Shown: piece by piece, positions 1-9,535 of the stretch | Numbering within the stretch: the first letter of the stretch is position 1 | How the letters are laid out: each line of letters begins with the position of its first letter | Source of the DNA: an uncultured Bacteroides sp. | GTDB taxonomy: Bacteria; Bacteroidota; Bacteroidia; Bacteroidales; Bacteroidaceae | Reading direction: 5' to 3' | Assembly: GCF_963677685.1 (NCBI RefSeq) | Contig: NZ_OY782186.1 | Coordinates: 1,612,001 to 1,676,000 of the forward strand | DNA length: 64,000 nt | Program-made: the position numbers and the translations under genes | The notes under the pieces: generated by a model | Told to the model about the DNA's origin: nothing | The model's database searches: none | What the model saw: only the letters and a program-made list of their open reading frames with translations

Positions 1-1263
1 ACCTTCATAAGTATAATTGCCTTCTTTGACATTGGATACGATTCGAGTGTCGATAGCGTCACGATAGAGGCTGGCCCCTACATTGGCAAGTACTTTTTGG
101 TAGGCTTGTTCAGAGGTATGAGTACCTGTGTGGCTTACTGCAAATTCGTTGCTAGATTTGATAGACTCTATCGTCCCTCCTGGAAGTTCTCCCTTATTGA
201 GATTAGGATGAATACCAACCCAATTGTCTGCATTGACTTCGACAATATGTTTTTTCATATTTTTGGTGAGTTTGCTACAAGTATTATCAAAATAGTTGTC
301 TCGTAGATAGAACTTGCCCCATACGCCTTTGGCATTTTTCAGAGTGCCGTCATCTGCATTGGGAGAGAAAATGCGATAGGTGAGGACCGTCTTGGTAGCT
401 GTTGAGGGGCCTGGCTTGTAGTAGTTGCCTATAAAATTGTAGCTTCCGCCTTCACCGGCATATCCTCCGTTAGTAGGACCCCAATTATAGAAAACGTTGT
501 TTCGTATATCGACAAGTTCGGAATCGGGATCTCCAGTATAGCGACTGCCGCAAAGACGGGGAGTGCGACTACTGTGATGGGCTATAAGGTTATGATGGAA
601 ACTGGCACCTTCGCCTCCCCAGATACCTCCGTAACCATGGGTCCCTTTATCATGTACGGAGTTGGTTAAGCTTTCACTGAGGATGCACCATTGCATGGTG
701 AAGTTTTTATTATTGTAGAAAGAAGAGCATTCATCGGTGCTCCAACTCATGGTACAGTGGTCTATGATGATATTTTGTTGATTACGTCCCCACATGGCAT
801 CGTCTTCAGTTTTCTTCTCATCACCCATCCTGCTGCGAATGAAGCGGACTATAACGTTATTGGCTTCGATAACGAATGAATAGTTTTTTAAGCAGATACC
901 TTGTCCGGGAGCTGTTTGTCCGGCTATAGTGATGTCGTCGTTCTTTATTTTCAGGGTTGATTGTAGAGCGATGGTACCGGATATATCGAATACGATGATA
1001 CGTGCTCCACTTTTGCTGATGGCTTCACGAAGAGAACCTGTTCCTCTATCATTGAGGTTGGTAACGTGATATACATTACCACCACGTCCACCGGTAGTAT
1101 AGCGAGCAAAACCTTCTGCTCCTGGAAAAGCAGGGGCCTTAACTGTGTCAGTGATACTATCTTGCTGATTGACAGGACTGTTTTCTTCTAAGATTGCGCT
1201 ATTATCGCTTTTAGCACATGCAGTAGAAAGGAAAATGGCGCAAATAAATAGATATTTTTTCAT
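1..1263 (-). CDS. Pectate lyase-family lipoprotein (C-terminus beyond window)
   Basis: This gene starts at 1263 and is still open at base 1, so about 421 N-terminal residues are visible. The N-terminus [16 protein letters not shown] is a short lipoprotein signal with Cys16, so the protein is probably lipid-anchored in the envelope. The mature part opens with FPGAEGFA and [13 protein letters not shown], the usual start of bacterial pectate lyases, then GTGSLREAI, a [11 protein letters not shown] stretch (about residues 168-178) and [14 protein letters not shown] (about 223-236), where the basic residues resemble the catalytic site. The fold is expected to be a right-handed beta-helix that cleaves polygalacturonate by beta-elimination. 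No SusC/D partner is visible on the side inside the window. The family call is firm. The exact substrate is inferred. Confidence 0.88.
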   Translation of the reverse strand, partial: MKKYLFICAIFLSTACAKSDNSAILEENSPVNQQDSITDTVKAPAFPGAEGFARYTTGGRGGNVYHVTNLNDRGTGSLREAISKSGARIIVFDISGTIALQSTLKIKNDDITIAGQTAPGQGICLKNYSFVIEANNVIVRFIRSRMGDEKKTEDDAMWGRNQQNIIIDHCTMSWSTDECSSFYNNKNFTMQWCILSESLTNSVHDKGTHGYGGIWGGEGASFHHNLIAHHSSRTPRLCGSRYTGDPDSELVDIRNNVFYNWGPTNGGYAGEGGSYNFIGNYYKPGPSTATKTVLTYRIFSPNADDGTLKNAKGVWGKFYLRDNYFDNTCSKLTKNMKKHIVEVNADNWVGIHPNLNKGELPGGTIESIKSSNEFAVSHTGTHTSEQAYQKVLANVGASLYRDAIDTRIVSNVKEGNYTYEG

Positions 1264-1284
1264 GATATTTATTTTTATTGATCG

Positions 1285-1292
1285 CAAATATA
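1285..1292 (-). promoter_or_regulatory. -7 box for pectate lyase gene
   Basis: TATATTTG on the minus strand matches the Bacteroides -7 consensus TAnnTTTG and lies 22 bases upstream of the ATG at 1263. I see no clear -33 TTTG. Confidence 0.55.
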
Positions 1293-1540
1293 ATGGATAT
1301 TCTTCTTTTGATATGTGGAGGATTTATTTTTCTATGTGGAAGTTTTGGGCTAAAAAATGTTCTTCGTCTTTTGTTTTAAGGTAAATACGGATCAATTGGA
1401 CTCTAAAAGACAAGAGTTACAAGAAAGGTTGTATTGGATATGGAAAGTAACATTGAAAGGGATTGTTTTTTATTTTTTTGTTTTTAATCGAATCGGAAGT
1501 GAAAACTATTGGTTGAAATATTGTTGTAATATATATGATC

Positions 1541-1548
1541 TATATTTG
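1541..1548 (+). promoter_or_regulatory. -7 box for ppk1-ppx operon
   Basis: TATATTTG fits TAnnTTTG and lies 22 bases before the ppk1 ATG. A TTGTTG run at 1521-1526 is a possible but poorly spaced -33 element. Confidence 0.6.
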
Positions 1549-1570
1549 TGACAAATCGTAGAAGTGTAAT

Positions 1571-3676
1571 ATGAATAAAAAGAAATCTTTCCCTTATATA
1601 GATAGGGACTTGAGTTGGATGTATTTCAATCGCCGTATTTTATCCGAAGCGATGAAGACAAATGTGCCTTTGCTTGAAAGGATTTCATTTTTAGGAATTT
1701 ACTCTAATAATTTAGATGAGTTCTTTCGTGTACGGGTGGCAACTCTTAGTCGTATTGCAGAGTATGAAGATAGAGGTTTGCGTGTGGAGCGAGAGCATGC
1801 TAAATCTTTGATAAAGCAAATAAATAACTTGAATAGTAAATATTCAAAAGAATATGAATTGGCTATTCAGGAGGTTACTTCAAGTCTGCGCAAAGAGAAT
1901 ATTTTTCTTCTTAACGAGAAAGAATTGGATGGTACACAGCAAAGTTTTGTGAAAGGTTTTTTTCGCAAAAAATTAAGTGGCTTTATTAGTCCCATATGGC
2001 TTTCTGCAGTGAAACAGCTAACAGAGGCGACTGATGAGAACATTTATCTTGCGGTAAAATTACGAGTGATTAGGAAAGCGGATGATCTCAATAGCGATAA
2101 AAAGACTTTTTTAGGTCATAAAAATATGCCTCGTCCGGAATATGCATTGATAGAACTGCCCGTATCAGAATGTGGTCGTTTCATTCTTTTGCCTGATAGT
2201 GAAGGTAGAAGTAGTTTGATGTATCTGGATGATATTATTCGCTTTTGTTTGCCGATGATTTTCTCAGGTATGAATTATAATCATTTCGAAGCATATGCTT
2301 TTAAATTCACTAAAGATGCTGAGATGGAAATTGATAATGATTTGCGTACAGGACGGCTGCAAAAAATTTCAAAAGGAGTGAAAAGTCGCCGAAAAGGGGA
2401 TGCTCTTCGAATTGTTTATGATGATAAAATGCCTAGAGATTTACTTGATCGTATCATTAAACGTTTAAATGTGGATAAGTCGGATACGGTACAAAGTGGA
2501 GGACGTTATCACAACCATAAAGATTTAATGTCTTTCCCTGATTGTGGACGGAAAGATTTGAAATACCCAATGTGGACTCCTATTTTGAAGCCTGAGCTAA
2601 AAAGCCACGAAAGTTTGCTAAAACTTATCCAAGAGAAAGATCGCTATATTCATGTTCCTTATCACAGCTTTGATTACTATATTCGAGTGTTGCAGGAGGC
2701 TGCTATTAGTAAGGAGGTAAAAAGTATCAAAACAACTTTATATCGTTTAGCAAAGGAATCGAAAGTGGTTAAGGCCTTAATCTGTGCTGCTCTTAATGGT
2801 AAAAAAGTGACGGTAGTGATAGAATTGCTCGCTCGTTTTGATGAAGCTTCGAATATCAGCTGGTCTAAGAAAATGCAAGATGCCGGTATTCAGGTTCTCT
2901 TTGGATTGGAAGGAGTAAAAGTTCACTCTAAGATTACTCATATAGGTATGAAAAGAGGAAGAGATATTGCTTGTATTAGTACAGGTAACTTTCATGAAGG
3001 GAATGCTTCGATGTATACGGACTATTTATTGATGACTGCTACGCGAAGTGTGGTACGGGATGTAAATAGTGTTTTTGATTTTATAGAGAAACCTTATCTT
3101 TCTCAGCGGTTTAAAGAGCTATTGGTATCTCCTAATGATATGAAGAAGCGTTTTTTAACTTTGATTGGAGAGGAAATTAAGAATAAAAAAGCAGGCTTAC
3201 CGGCGTATATTCGTGTAAAAGTGAATCATATTACGGATGATGCCATCATGGAAAAGTTGTATGAAGCATCAAAGGCGGGTGTAGCTGTCGATCTACTAGT
3301 GAGAGGTAATTGTTCTTTAGTAACAGGTATTCCGCAGGTTAGTGACAAGATACGGATTAATGGAATTATCGACCGTTATTTGGAGCATGCACGTATTTTT
3401 ATTTTTGCTGCAGGGGGAGAGAATAAAATTTTTATCGGATCAGCAGACTGGATGAGGCGTAATCTTGATAATAGGGTAGAAGTGGTTACTCCTGTTTATG
3501 ATCCGCTTATAAAGGAGGATTTACAGAAAGTGTTTGATTTTGGTTTCCGTGATACGCGTCAGGGTTATGTTGTAGATGGAACGGGAGAGAATCATCGTTG
3601 GATGAGAGAAGATGGAAACAATCTGATGTTTCGCTCTCAAGAGGAGTTGTATAATTATTATAAAGAAAAAGAGTAG
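1571..3676 (+). CDS. ppk1: Polyphosphate kinase PPK1
   Basis: PPK1 reversibly transfers the gamma-phosphate of ATP to inorganic polyphosphate. At 701 residues it has the usual family length. The N-terminal domain opens with YIDRDLSWMYFNRRIL, typical of PPK1. The phospholipase-D-like catalytic half has two histidine sites: His452 in KVHSKITHI, matching the phosphorylated histidine of the family, and His606 in YLEHARIFIF, matching the second conserved histidine. STGNFHEGNA is also typical. The gene is followed after 10 bases by an exopolyphosphatase, so synthesis and breakdown of polyphosphate are coupled in one transcript. No Pho-box-like element was recognised. Confidence 0.96.
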   Translation: MNKKKSFPYIDRDLSWMYFNRRILSEAMKTNVPLLERISFLGIYSNNLDEFFRVRVATLSRIAEYEDRGLRVEREHAKSLIKQINNLNSKYSKEYELAIQEVTSSLRKENIFLLNEKELDGTQQSFVKGFFRKKLSGFISPIWLSAVKQLTEATDENIYLAVKLRVIRKADDLNSDKKTFLGHKNMPRPEYALIELPVSECGRFILLPDSEGRSSLMYLDDIIRFCLPMIFSGMNYNHFEAYAFKFTKDAEMEIDNDLRTGRLQKISKGVKSRRKGDALRIVYDDKMPRDLLDRIIKRLNVDKSDTVQSGGRYHNHKDLMSFPDCGRKDLKYPMWTPILKPELKSHESLLKLIQEKDRYIHVPYHSFDYYIRVLQEAAISKEVKSIKTTLYRLAKESKVVKALICAALNGKKVTVVIELLARFDEASNISWSKKMQDAGIQVLFGLEGVKVHSKITHIGMKRGRDIACISTGNFHEGNASMYTDYLLMTATRSVVRDVNSVFDFIEKPYLSQRFKELLVSPNDMKKRFLTLIGEEIKNKKAGLPAYIRVKVNHITDDAIMEKLYEASKAGVAVDLLVRGNCSLVTGIPQVSDKIRINGIIDRYLEHARIFIFAAGGENKIFIGSADWMRRNLDNRVEVVTPVYDPLIKEDLQKVFDFGFRDTRQGYVVDGTGENHRWMREDGNNLMFRSQEELYNYYKEKE

Positions 3677-3686
3677 GAGGAAGGCT

Positions 3687-4598
3687 ATGGCAGATACGTG
3701 TTATGCTGCAATTGATATAGGCTCAAATGCAGTACGTTTGTTGATAAAGAGAGTAAAGTATGATGAGACTTTGATGAGTAAAAAATTCTCTAAAGTGTTG
3801 ATGTTACGGGTACCGTTGCGTCTTGGCTTTGATGTGTTCTCATTAGGGGAACTTTCGGAGAATAAGGCGGTGAAATTGCTTCGTTTAATGAAAGCCTTTA
3901 GACAGTTGATGAAAATTTATGATGTGACGGATTATCGAGCTTGTGCTACTTCGGCAATGAGAGAAGCTAGTAATGGTAAATCAGTGATTAAAAAAATTCA
4001 AAAAACTACGGGGCTTGATATTGAGATTATAGGCGGGCAAGAAGAAGCCCAACTTATTTATAAGTATCATCTTGAATGTTCGACAGAACGCTTAGGAAAT
4101 TATGTCTATGTGGATGTAGGTGGTGGCAGTACGGAGATAAATTTGCAGATTGACGGAGAGTTAAAACATTCGCTTTCTTATAATGTAGGTACGGTTCGGA
4201 TGCTCAGAAATGCGGTTCAGGATGGTGTTTGGGAGCAAATGAAAGAAGATCTAACTCAGCTAACGGCAGGGCTGGAGCATGTGAATATTATAGGTTCTGG
4301 TGGTAATATCAATAGGTTATACCGTTTAGTGAGCAAGAAAGAGAGGAAACAGAAGCGTATGCCTGTTAGTTCTTTGAAAACTATTTATGATCAGTTGAGC
4401 ATTCTAACGCCGGAGGAACGTATGGAAACATTTGCTCTAAAGGCTGATCGTGCGGATGTGATTGTACCAGCGGCTGAGATTTTTATGGCTGTTGCCGAAG
4501 TGGTGAAGGCAGAGTACATTCATGTTCCGGTAATCGGATTGGCGGATGGTATGATTGATGGGCTGTATGAAAAGAATGTTCTCTCTCTTTTACCTTGA
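3687..4598 (+). CDS. ppx: Ppx/GppA-family exopolyphosphatase
   Basis: This protein has the actin/Hsp70-like ASKHA fold of the Ppx/GppA family, which releases phosphate from polyphosphate ends or hydrolyses pppGpp. The first phosphate-binding loop is AAIDIGSNAVRLLI (Asp10) and the second is YVDVGGGSTEI (Asp143 to Glu150). EEAQLIY supplies the expected acidic residues and GSGGNINRL lies in the second lobe. At 303 residues it holds only the catalytic two-lobe core and lacks the HD-like C-terminal part of the roughly 500-residue E. coli enzymes, as is usual in this phylum. A good GGAGGA ribosome site sits just ahead of the start. Position after ppk1 favours polyphosphate as substrate, but pppGpp cannot be excluded. 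Confidence 0.9.
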   Translation: MADTCYAAIDIGSNAVRLLIKRVKYDETLMSKKFSKVLMLRVPLRLGFDVFSLGELSENKAVKLLRLMKAFRQLMKIYDVTDYRACATSAMREASNGKSVIKKIQKTTGLDIEIIGGQEEAQLIYKYHLECSTERLGNYVYVDVGGGSTEINLQIDGELKHSLSYNVGTVRMLRNAVQDGVWEQMKEDLTQLTAGLEHVNIIGSGGNINRLYRLVSKKERKQKRMPVSSLKTIYDQLSILTPEERMETFALKADRADVIVPAAEIFMAVAEVVKAEYIHVPVIGLADGMIDGLYEKNVLSLLP

Positions 4599-4645
4599 GG
4601 AAAAGAGAAGAACATAAAGAGAATTTGAAATGTGGATTAGCGCTT

Positions 4646-5881
4646 CTATTCTACTCTTTTACAGCTATTAGCGTGTAGAAAATTGTGAATGGCATTTTCA
4701 TAGTTTCCCTGAATGATAATGTGATGATTACCAAGTGAATTTTTAAGAAAATAATCGGTCGTATTGTTCAGCTTAATACGTACCTGTGTACGGCACATGT
4801 TAATGTAATTTGTGTTTTCTATTAATATTCCGGAGGATACATAATACTCATCAAGGCATTCGCCGCCACATTTAATGACGGTAACTTCTCCTGTTGGCAT
4901 AATACCTTGGATACCTACTCCGCTTTCTGTTTCAAAATGATTTCTGATGATATATTGTTGTGTCATCTTTATAGGTATGGTACAATGCGCAAATACGACT
5001 TCTTTATTTTTTGCATTGATCATAGATGGATTAGCCATGAAGCCTGTTTTACCGGTAATAGCTTGGACTGCAAGTAGTGTGAAAATAGATTGAAGATCAC
5101 CCTCACATCCTGCAATGATGCCCTCGTCATTTAGGAGTGCAAGAGCTAGGCATCCTGTTGTTCCTATTTGTTCTATTATTTTGAAGCAACTTAGAGTGAG
5201 GGCTTTCAACTGTTCTTTTTCGCATATATTCTTTATCGCTTTATATAAACGCATGCCCTTGATTAAATCTTCGGGAGATGCTTCCCTACATGCTAATGCT
5301 TTACTTGCAAAATTTGCGCAAGATTGTCCAACTTCGTCGTCACTAATATTATTAAATTCCTCGTATATACAATCTAATGAAATATCTATGTATTCTACTT
5401 CCCAGCGGCGTTTCGCTAGAAGATAATCAACGTTACTTGCTATTAGCCATGATGAAGGAGTTCCCATGACTCCGACACGAGTGCCTTTTAGCGCTTGTTG
5501 AGCGCTAAAATTACTGTACAATGTGTGTATGCGTTCAATTATAGGATCTATTTCGCCATGCAAAATTTCATTTTTTAGCCCTCTATTGCGTAACCAGGAA
5601 GAAACCTCGAGCGCGGCAGCAAGAGAATTTTGCATTCCATCTGCTAATAGAACAGTTGGTCTTGGTAAGTTTTCGTAACATTGAACAATAAGCTTTTCTA
5701 CTCCTCCGGTAGCAATAAAAATGATTTTGAAATCTGTCTCGGAAAGTTTATGAATTTCTGTATAGTCAATAAAGCGTATGGTGAAATGTTTTTCAAGTTC
5801 CTTTAATATAGATTCATGAAACTTCTTTATGGCACTTTTTTTTTGTAGAATGGATGCGAATGTTATGAAATTTATAATCAT
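4646..5881 (-). CDS. L-fucose/arabinose isomerase-like protein
   Basis: This 411-residue protein resembles the fucose/arabinose isomerase superfamily. The C-terminal part has GCEGDLQSIFTLL (Glu260, Asp262), GFMANPSMI and VVFAHCTIP (His299), the region holding the metal ligands in aldose isomerases. The N-terminal half looks like the Rossmann-like domain of the same family. It is clearly shorter than true FucI (about 590 residues), so the substrate is unknown. The frame extends to 5977, but a -7 box lies at 5913-5920 inside that extension, so the ATG at 5881 is the likely start. No sugar-utilisation genes are next to it. Family confidence is good. Isomerase activity is inferred. Confidence 0.75.
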   Translation of the reverse strand: MIINFITFASILQKKSAIKKFHESILKELEKHFTIRFIDYTEIHKLSETDFKIIFIATGGVEKLIVQCYENLPRPTVLLADGMQNSLAAALEVSSWLRNRGLKNEILHGEIDPIIERIHTLYSNFSAQQALKGTRVGVMGTPSSWLIASNVDYLLAKRRWEVEYIDISLDCIYEEFNNISDDEVGQSCANFASKALACREASPEDLIKGMRLYKAIKNICEKEQLKALTLSCFKIIEQIGTTGCLALALLNDEGIIAGCEGDLQSIFTLLAVQAITGKTGFMANPSMINAKNKEVVFAHCTIPIKMTQQYIIRNHFETESGVGIQGIMPTGEVTVIKCGGECLDEYYVSSGILIENTNYINMCRTQVRIKLNNTTDYFLKNSLGNHHIIIQGNYENAIHNFLHANSCKRVE

Positions 5882-5912
5882 TATAGATTGTTTTATTGGG
5901 TCTAATATGTGA

Positions 5913-5920
5913 CAAATGTA
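5913..5920 (-). promoter_or_regulatory. -7 box deciding start of isomerase-like gene
   Basis: TACATTTG on the minus strand fits TAnnTTTG. Transcription would begin near 5906, about 25 bases before the ATG at 5881, and would exclude the longer reading frame that begins at 5977. Confidence 0.6.
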
Positions 5921-6000
5921 TATAATTCTATTGAATATACATTTATTTAGTAGCTTAAATTCGGTCTCATATAACATTCATTCATTTTGTTAAGTATTTG

Positions 6001-6032
6001 TTTGCTTGGTAAGCATCGAAACTTTATCTTTG
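6001..6032 (+). promoter_or_regulatory. Bacteroides promoter for aminotransferase operon
   Basis: TTTG at 6001-6004 and TATCTTTG at 6025-6032 are separated by 20 bases, matching the -33/-7 consensus of the primary Bacteroidota sigma factor. The ATG at 6092 follows with a leader of about 53 bases. Confidence 0.78.
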
Positions 6033-6091
6033 CGATCCTGAATCGAAGAAATTCGTTAAATTATCATTTGTAATTCACATATTTAAAAATC

Positions 6092-7291
6092 ATGCCAACA
6101 ATTTCTCTTCGCGGTAATGAGATGCCCGCATCTCCTATCAGAAAACTGGCTCCATTGGCTGATGCCGCTAAACAACGTGGAGTAGAAGTATTTTATCTGA
6201 ACATAGGTCAACCAGACCTGCCTACGCCTCAGGCCGCGATTGATGCGATACGTAATATTGACCGTAAAGTGTTGGAATATAGTCCGAGTGCCGGATATAG
6301 AAGTTATCGCGAGAAACTTACCACATACTATAAGAAGTTTAATATAAATCTGACTGCTGATGATATTATCATAACTACCGGAGGATCGGAAGCGGTGCTT
6401 TTTGCTTTTCTTTCTTGTTTGAATCCTGGAGATGAAATTATCGTGCCGGAACCTGCTTATGCTAATTATATGGCTTTTGCTATCTCTGCAGGTGCGAAGA
6501 TACGTACAATTGCTACTACGATAGAAGAGGGTTTTTCTCTTCCTAAAGTTGAGAAATTTGAAGAGTTGATTAATGAACGTACCAAAGGCATTCTGATTTG
6601 TAATCCTAATAATCCTACTGGTTATCTGTATTCCCGTCGTGAGATGAATCAAATTCGAGATTTGGTGAAGAAATATGATTTGTTTCTTTTCTCGGATGAA
6701 GTTTATCGTGAATTTATCTATACTGGTTCCCCTTATATTTCTGCTTGTCACTTGGAGGGGATTCAGAATAATGTGGTACTGATTGATTCGGTGTCGAAAC
6801 GTTACTCTGAATGTGGCATTCGCATCGGGGCATTGATTACTAAAAATAAAGAGATACGGGATGCGGTGATGAAGTTCTGTCAGGCTCGTTTAAGTCCTCC
6901 TCTAATAGGACAAATAGCTGCGGAGGCTTCTTTAGATGCTTCTATTGAATATTCCAGAGAAGTATATGATGAATATGTAGAGCGTCGTAAGTGTCTTATT
7001 GATGGGTTGAATCGTATTCCGGGTGTTTATTCTCCTATCCCTATGGGAGCTTTTTATACTGTAGCCAAACTTCCTGTGGATGATTCTGATAAATTTTGTG
7101 CATGGTGCCTTTCTGATTTTGAGTATGAAGGGCAAACAGTTTTCATGGCTCCTGCTTCGGGCTTTTACACTACTCCGGGTTCGGGATACAATGAAGTACG
7201 TATTGCTTATGTGTTGAATCAGGAAGATTTGAATCGTGCGCTTTTTGTATTGCAAAAAGCTCTTGAAGTATATCCTGGTAGAGTGGATTAA
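6092..7291 (+). CDS. Class I/II PLP-dependent aminotransferase
   Basis: This 399-residue cytoplasmic fold-type I aminotransferase belongs to the aspartate aminotransferase-like group. Landmarks are YLNIGQPDLPTP near the N-terminus, TTGGSEAVLFAF for cofactor phosphate binding, CNPNNPTGYLYS with the family Asn, SDEVYREF with the Asp/Tyr pair that contacts pyridoxal, and the Schiff-base lysine Lys236 in SVSKRYSECGIRIG. EVRIAYVL near the C-terminus has the substrate-carboxylate Arg. It leads a likely operon with an acyltransferase (9-base gap) and a permease (1-base gap). The amino donor is not decided by the sequence. Aspartate or another 2-oxo acid pair is most likely. Confidence 0.9.
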   Translation: MPTISLRGNEMPASPIRKLAPLADAAKQRGVEVFYLNIGQPDLPTPQAAIDAIRNIDRKVLEYSPSAGYRSYREKLTTYYKKFNINLTADDIIITTGGSEAVLFAFLSCLNPGDEIIVPEPAYANYMAFAISAGAKIRTIATTIEEGFSLPKVEKFEELINERTKGILICNPNNPTGYLYSRREMNQIRDLVKKYDLFLFSDEVYREFIYTGSPYISACHLEGIQNNVVLIDSVSKRYSECGIRIGALITKNKEIRDAVMKFCQARLSPPLIGQIAAEASLDASIEYSREVYDEYVERRKCLIDGLNRIPGVYSPIPMGAFYTVAKLPVDDSDKFCAWCLSDFEYEGQTVFMAPASGFYTTPGSGYNEVRIAYVLNQEDLNRALFVLQKALEVYPGRVD

Positions 7292-7300
7292 TAGATTTTT

Positions 7301-8281
7301 ATGTACAAATATATTACAATAGCAAAAGGCATTGGTATTTTACTGGTAATAGCAGGACATTTTACTTCAATTTATTATTCTCCAAGCTTTTATGATGGAT
7401 TGAGAGATTGGCTTTATTCTTTTCATATGCCCTTGTTTATGGCATTATCTGGCTTTCTTTTCAATCATTCACTTCAAAAAACATCAGAGAAGACGCATTT
7501 ATTTCCTTTTATCCGTAAAAAATTTCTTCGTCTGATGGTACCCTACTTTTTTGTTTCATTTTTTATCGCTGCTTTTAAAGAGCTTTTGGGAAAGGGTAGA
7601 ATTGTAAATACAAGTTATCTAAGGGAATTATGCTATATGAATGTAGGAGGTATCGCTGTTTTCCTTTGGTTTCTATATGCTTTATTTATCATTTTTGTTG
7701 TTGTAGGATTTTGTATGCAGTTCAAATATGGCTTTGCATGTTTAGGAGCTTTTTCTATAACGATTTTCTTCTTACCTTTTCCTGAATTCCTTTTTTTGTC
7801 GTATGTGCACATCTACCTGCTCTATTTTTGGTTGGGCATGCTTCTACATCGAAGTGTGCAAATTGGAATACTATCTTTCTCAGCAAAAGAATTTTTCTTT
7901 GCTCTTTTTTTCTTTACTGTAGCTTATGCTTGTCATACAATGGGACATTCAGGTTTCCTGAAAATGCTAGAAAATCTTCTGTGTGGAATTTTTGGCAGCT
8001 ATGCAATAATTTGTTTTTCTAAATATTTATCCACCATTTCATCTTTTTTTCATGGAGGATTATTGAATATAGGGAAGAAAAGCTTTTTTATTTATCTAAT
8101 GCACATGATAGGAGTATCTCTTGTGTGTGCCCTATATGAAAAAATAGAGGTTTATACTCCTTTTACTTATCTTGTGGCTCTTATTTTAGCCTTGCTGGCA
8201 GGAGTTTTATTATCTTTGCTGATTGAACGTTATCTTATTTCACATAGTAAATGCCTGACATGGCTAATGGGAGGGAAGTAA
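7301..8281 (+). CDS. Acyltransferase 3 family membrane protein
   Basis: This is an integral membrane protein of 326 residues with about ten hydrophobic segments, typical of acyltransferase family 3 (OafA/NodX-like). These move acyl groups such as acetyl or succinyl to surface carbohydrates or lipids. The N-terminus has the family pattern IAKGIGILLVIAGHF, with the likely catalytic His in GHF, followed by FHMPLFMALSGFLF. The next positive-inside loop is rich in Lys/Arg. It sits 9 bases after the aminotransferase and 1 base before the permease, so translation is probably coupled. The acceptor is unknown. Confidence 0.85.
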   Translation: MYKYITIAKGIGILLVIAGHFTSIYYSPSFYDGLRDWLYSFHMPLFMALSGFLFNHSLQKTSEKTHLFPFIRKKFLRLMVPYFFVSFFIAAFKELLGKGRIVNTSYLRELCYMNVGGIAVFLWFLYALFIIFVVVGFCMQFKYGFACLGAFSITIFFLPFPEFLFLSYVHIYLLYFWLGMLLHRSVQIGILSFSAKEFFFALFFFTVAYACHTMGHSGFLKMLENLLCGIFGSYAIICFSKYLSTISSFFHGGLLNIGKKSFFIYLMHMIGVSLVCALYEKIEVYTPFTYLVALILALLAGVLLSLLIERYLISHSKCLTWLMGGK

Positions 8282-8282
8282 A

Positions 8283-9527
8283 ATGAATTTGGCTCTATTT
8301 ATATCCAAACGTATCTATAGTAATGTAGACGGAGGTAAACAAGTGTCCCGTCCTGCGGTACTTATTGCTATGATTGGTATCGCTATTGGTTTGGCAGTAA
8401 TGATTATTTCAGTAGCGGTAGTTATTGGTTTTAAAAATGAGGTGCGTAATAAAGTAATAGGCTTTGGTTCTCATATTCAAATTAGTAATTTCGATGCTGT
8501 TCGTTCTTATGAAACTCGTCCAGTAGTGGCCAATGACAGTATGATGGCTGCTTTATCTAATTATCCCGAAGTAAGACACGTGCAGCGCTATTCTACTAAA
8601 CCAGGGATGATAAAAACAAATGATGCTTTTCAAGGGATGGTTTTGAAAGGGGTGGGACCGGAGTTTGATCCTTCTTTTTTTCGTGAAAATTTGATAGAAG
8701 GCGAGATACCGATGTTCAGTGATTCAGTGTCTTCTAATCAAGTGGTTATTTCTAAAGCATTGGCCACCAAAATGAATTTGAAGTTGGGAGATCAGATCTA
8801 TACCTATTATATACAGAAAAATATTCGTGCCCGAAAGCTGACTATTAAAGGTATTTATCAGACAAACTTTGCTGAATACGATAATTTGTTTCTGCTTACG
8901 GATATTTCTATGGTGAACCGTTTGAATGGTTGGAAACCTGAACAGGTTAGCGGAGTGGAACTTCAAGTGAAAGATTATAGTAAATTAGAAGATACTACGT
9001 ACAAGATAGCTGCTGATACTGATAATAAATCCGATTGTTTTGGAGGAGTGTATTATGTACGAAATATACAACAGTTGAACCCTCAAATATTTGCTTGGCT
9101 AGGTTTGCTTGATCTTAATGTGTGGGTCATTCTTTTCTTAATGGTAGGTGTAGCTGGTTTTACAATGATTTCCGGGCTGCTAATCATTATTATTGAACGA
9201 ACTAATATGATTGGCGTTCTTAAAGCTTTGGGGGCAGATAATTTCACTATACGTAAAACCTTTTTGTGGTTCTCCGTTTTCTTGATTGGTAAAGGAATGT
9301 TGTGGGGAAATATTATTGGATTGGCTTTTTACTATCTGCAGTCTCAATTTGGATTATTCAAGCTTGATCCGGCAACATATTATGTGGATACAGTCCCTGT
9401 CTCTTTTAATATATGGCTCTTTTTATTGATAAATATCGGTGCGTTGCTTGTTTCCGTATTGATGTTACTCGGTCCTTCTTATCTTATTACCAAGATTAAT
9501 CCTGCTGTTTCTATGCGTTATGAATAA
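8283..9527 (+). CDS. FtsX/LolE-like ABC transporter permease
   Basis: This 414-residue protein has the LolC/LolE/MacB layout: one N-terminal membrane segment (about residues 26-48), a periplasmic domain of about 220 residues, then three membrane segments in the FtsX-like region. IIIIERTNMIGVLKALGA is the conserved cytoplasmic coupling segment of FtsX-like permeases. It probably acts in lipoprotein release from the inner membrane or a related mechanotransmission process. No ATPase gene lies beside it in this window, so the partner must be encoded elsewhere. The gene ends 8 bases from the end of the convergent glycosyltransferase, with no obvious terminator between them. Confidence 0.86.
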   Translation: MNLALFISKRIYSNVDGGKQVSRPAVLIAMIGIAIGLAVMIISVAVVIGFKNEVRNKVIGFGSHIQISNFDAVRSYETRPVVANDSMMAALSNYPEVRHVQRYSTKPGMIKTNDAFQGMVLKGVGPEFDPSFFRENLIEGEIPMFSDSVSSNQVVISKALATKMNLKLGDQIYTYYIQKNIRARKLTIKGIYQTNFAEYDNLFLLTDISMVNRLNGWKPEQVSGVELQVKDYSKLEDTTYKIAADTDNKSDCFGGVYYVRNIQQLNPQIFAWLGLLDLNVWVILFLMVGVAGFTMISGLLIIIIERTNMIGVLKALGADNFTIRKTFLWFSVFLIGKGMLWGNIIGLAFYYLQSQFGLFKLDPATYYVDTVPVSFNIWLFLLINIGALLVSVLMLLGPSYLITKINPAVSMRYE

Positions 9528-9535
9528 TGCTTGTA

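Larger units (their letters stand above)
1264..1570. other. Divergent intergenic region, pectate lyase / ppk1
   Basis: This 307-base AT-rich stretch separates two divergent genes. It carries one TAnnTTTG box facing each way (1285-1292 minus, 1541-1548 plus). The short reading frames inside it have no recognisable protein features. I see no riboswitch or strong hairpin. Confidence 0.6.

Noticed and set aside
6083..6751. Minus-strand 222-residue frame inside the aminotransferase gene
   Set aside because: It is the antisense of a well-supported enzyme, has no family features, and follows from the codon pattern of the sense gene.
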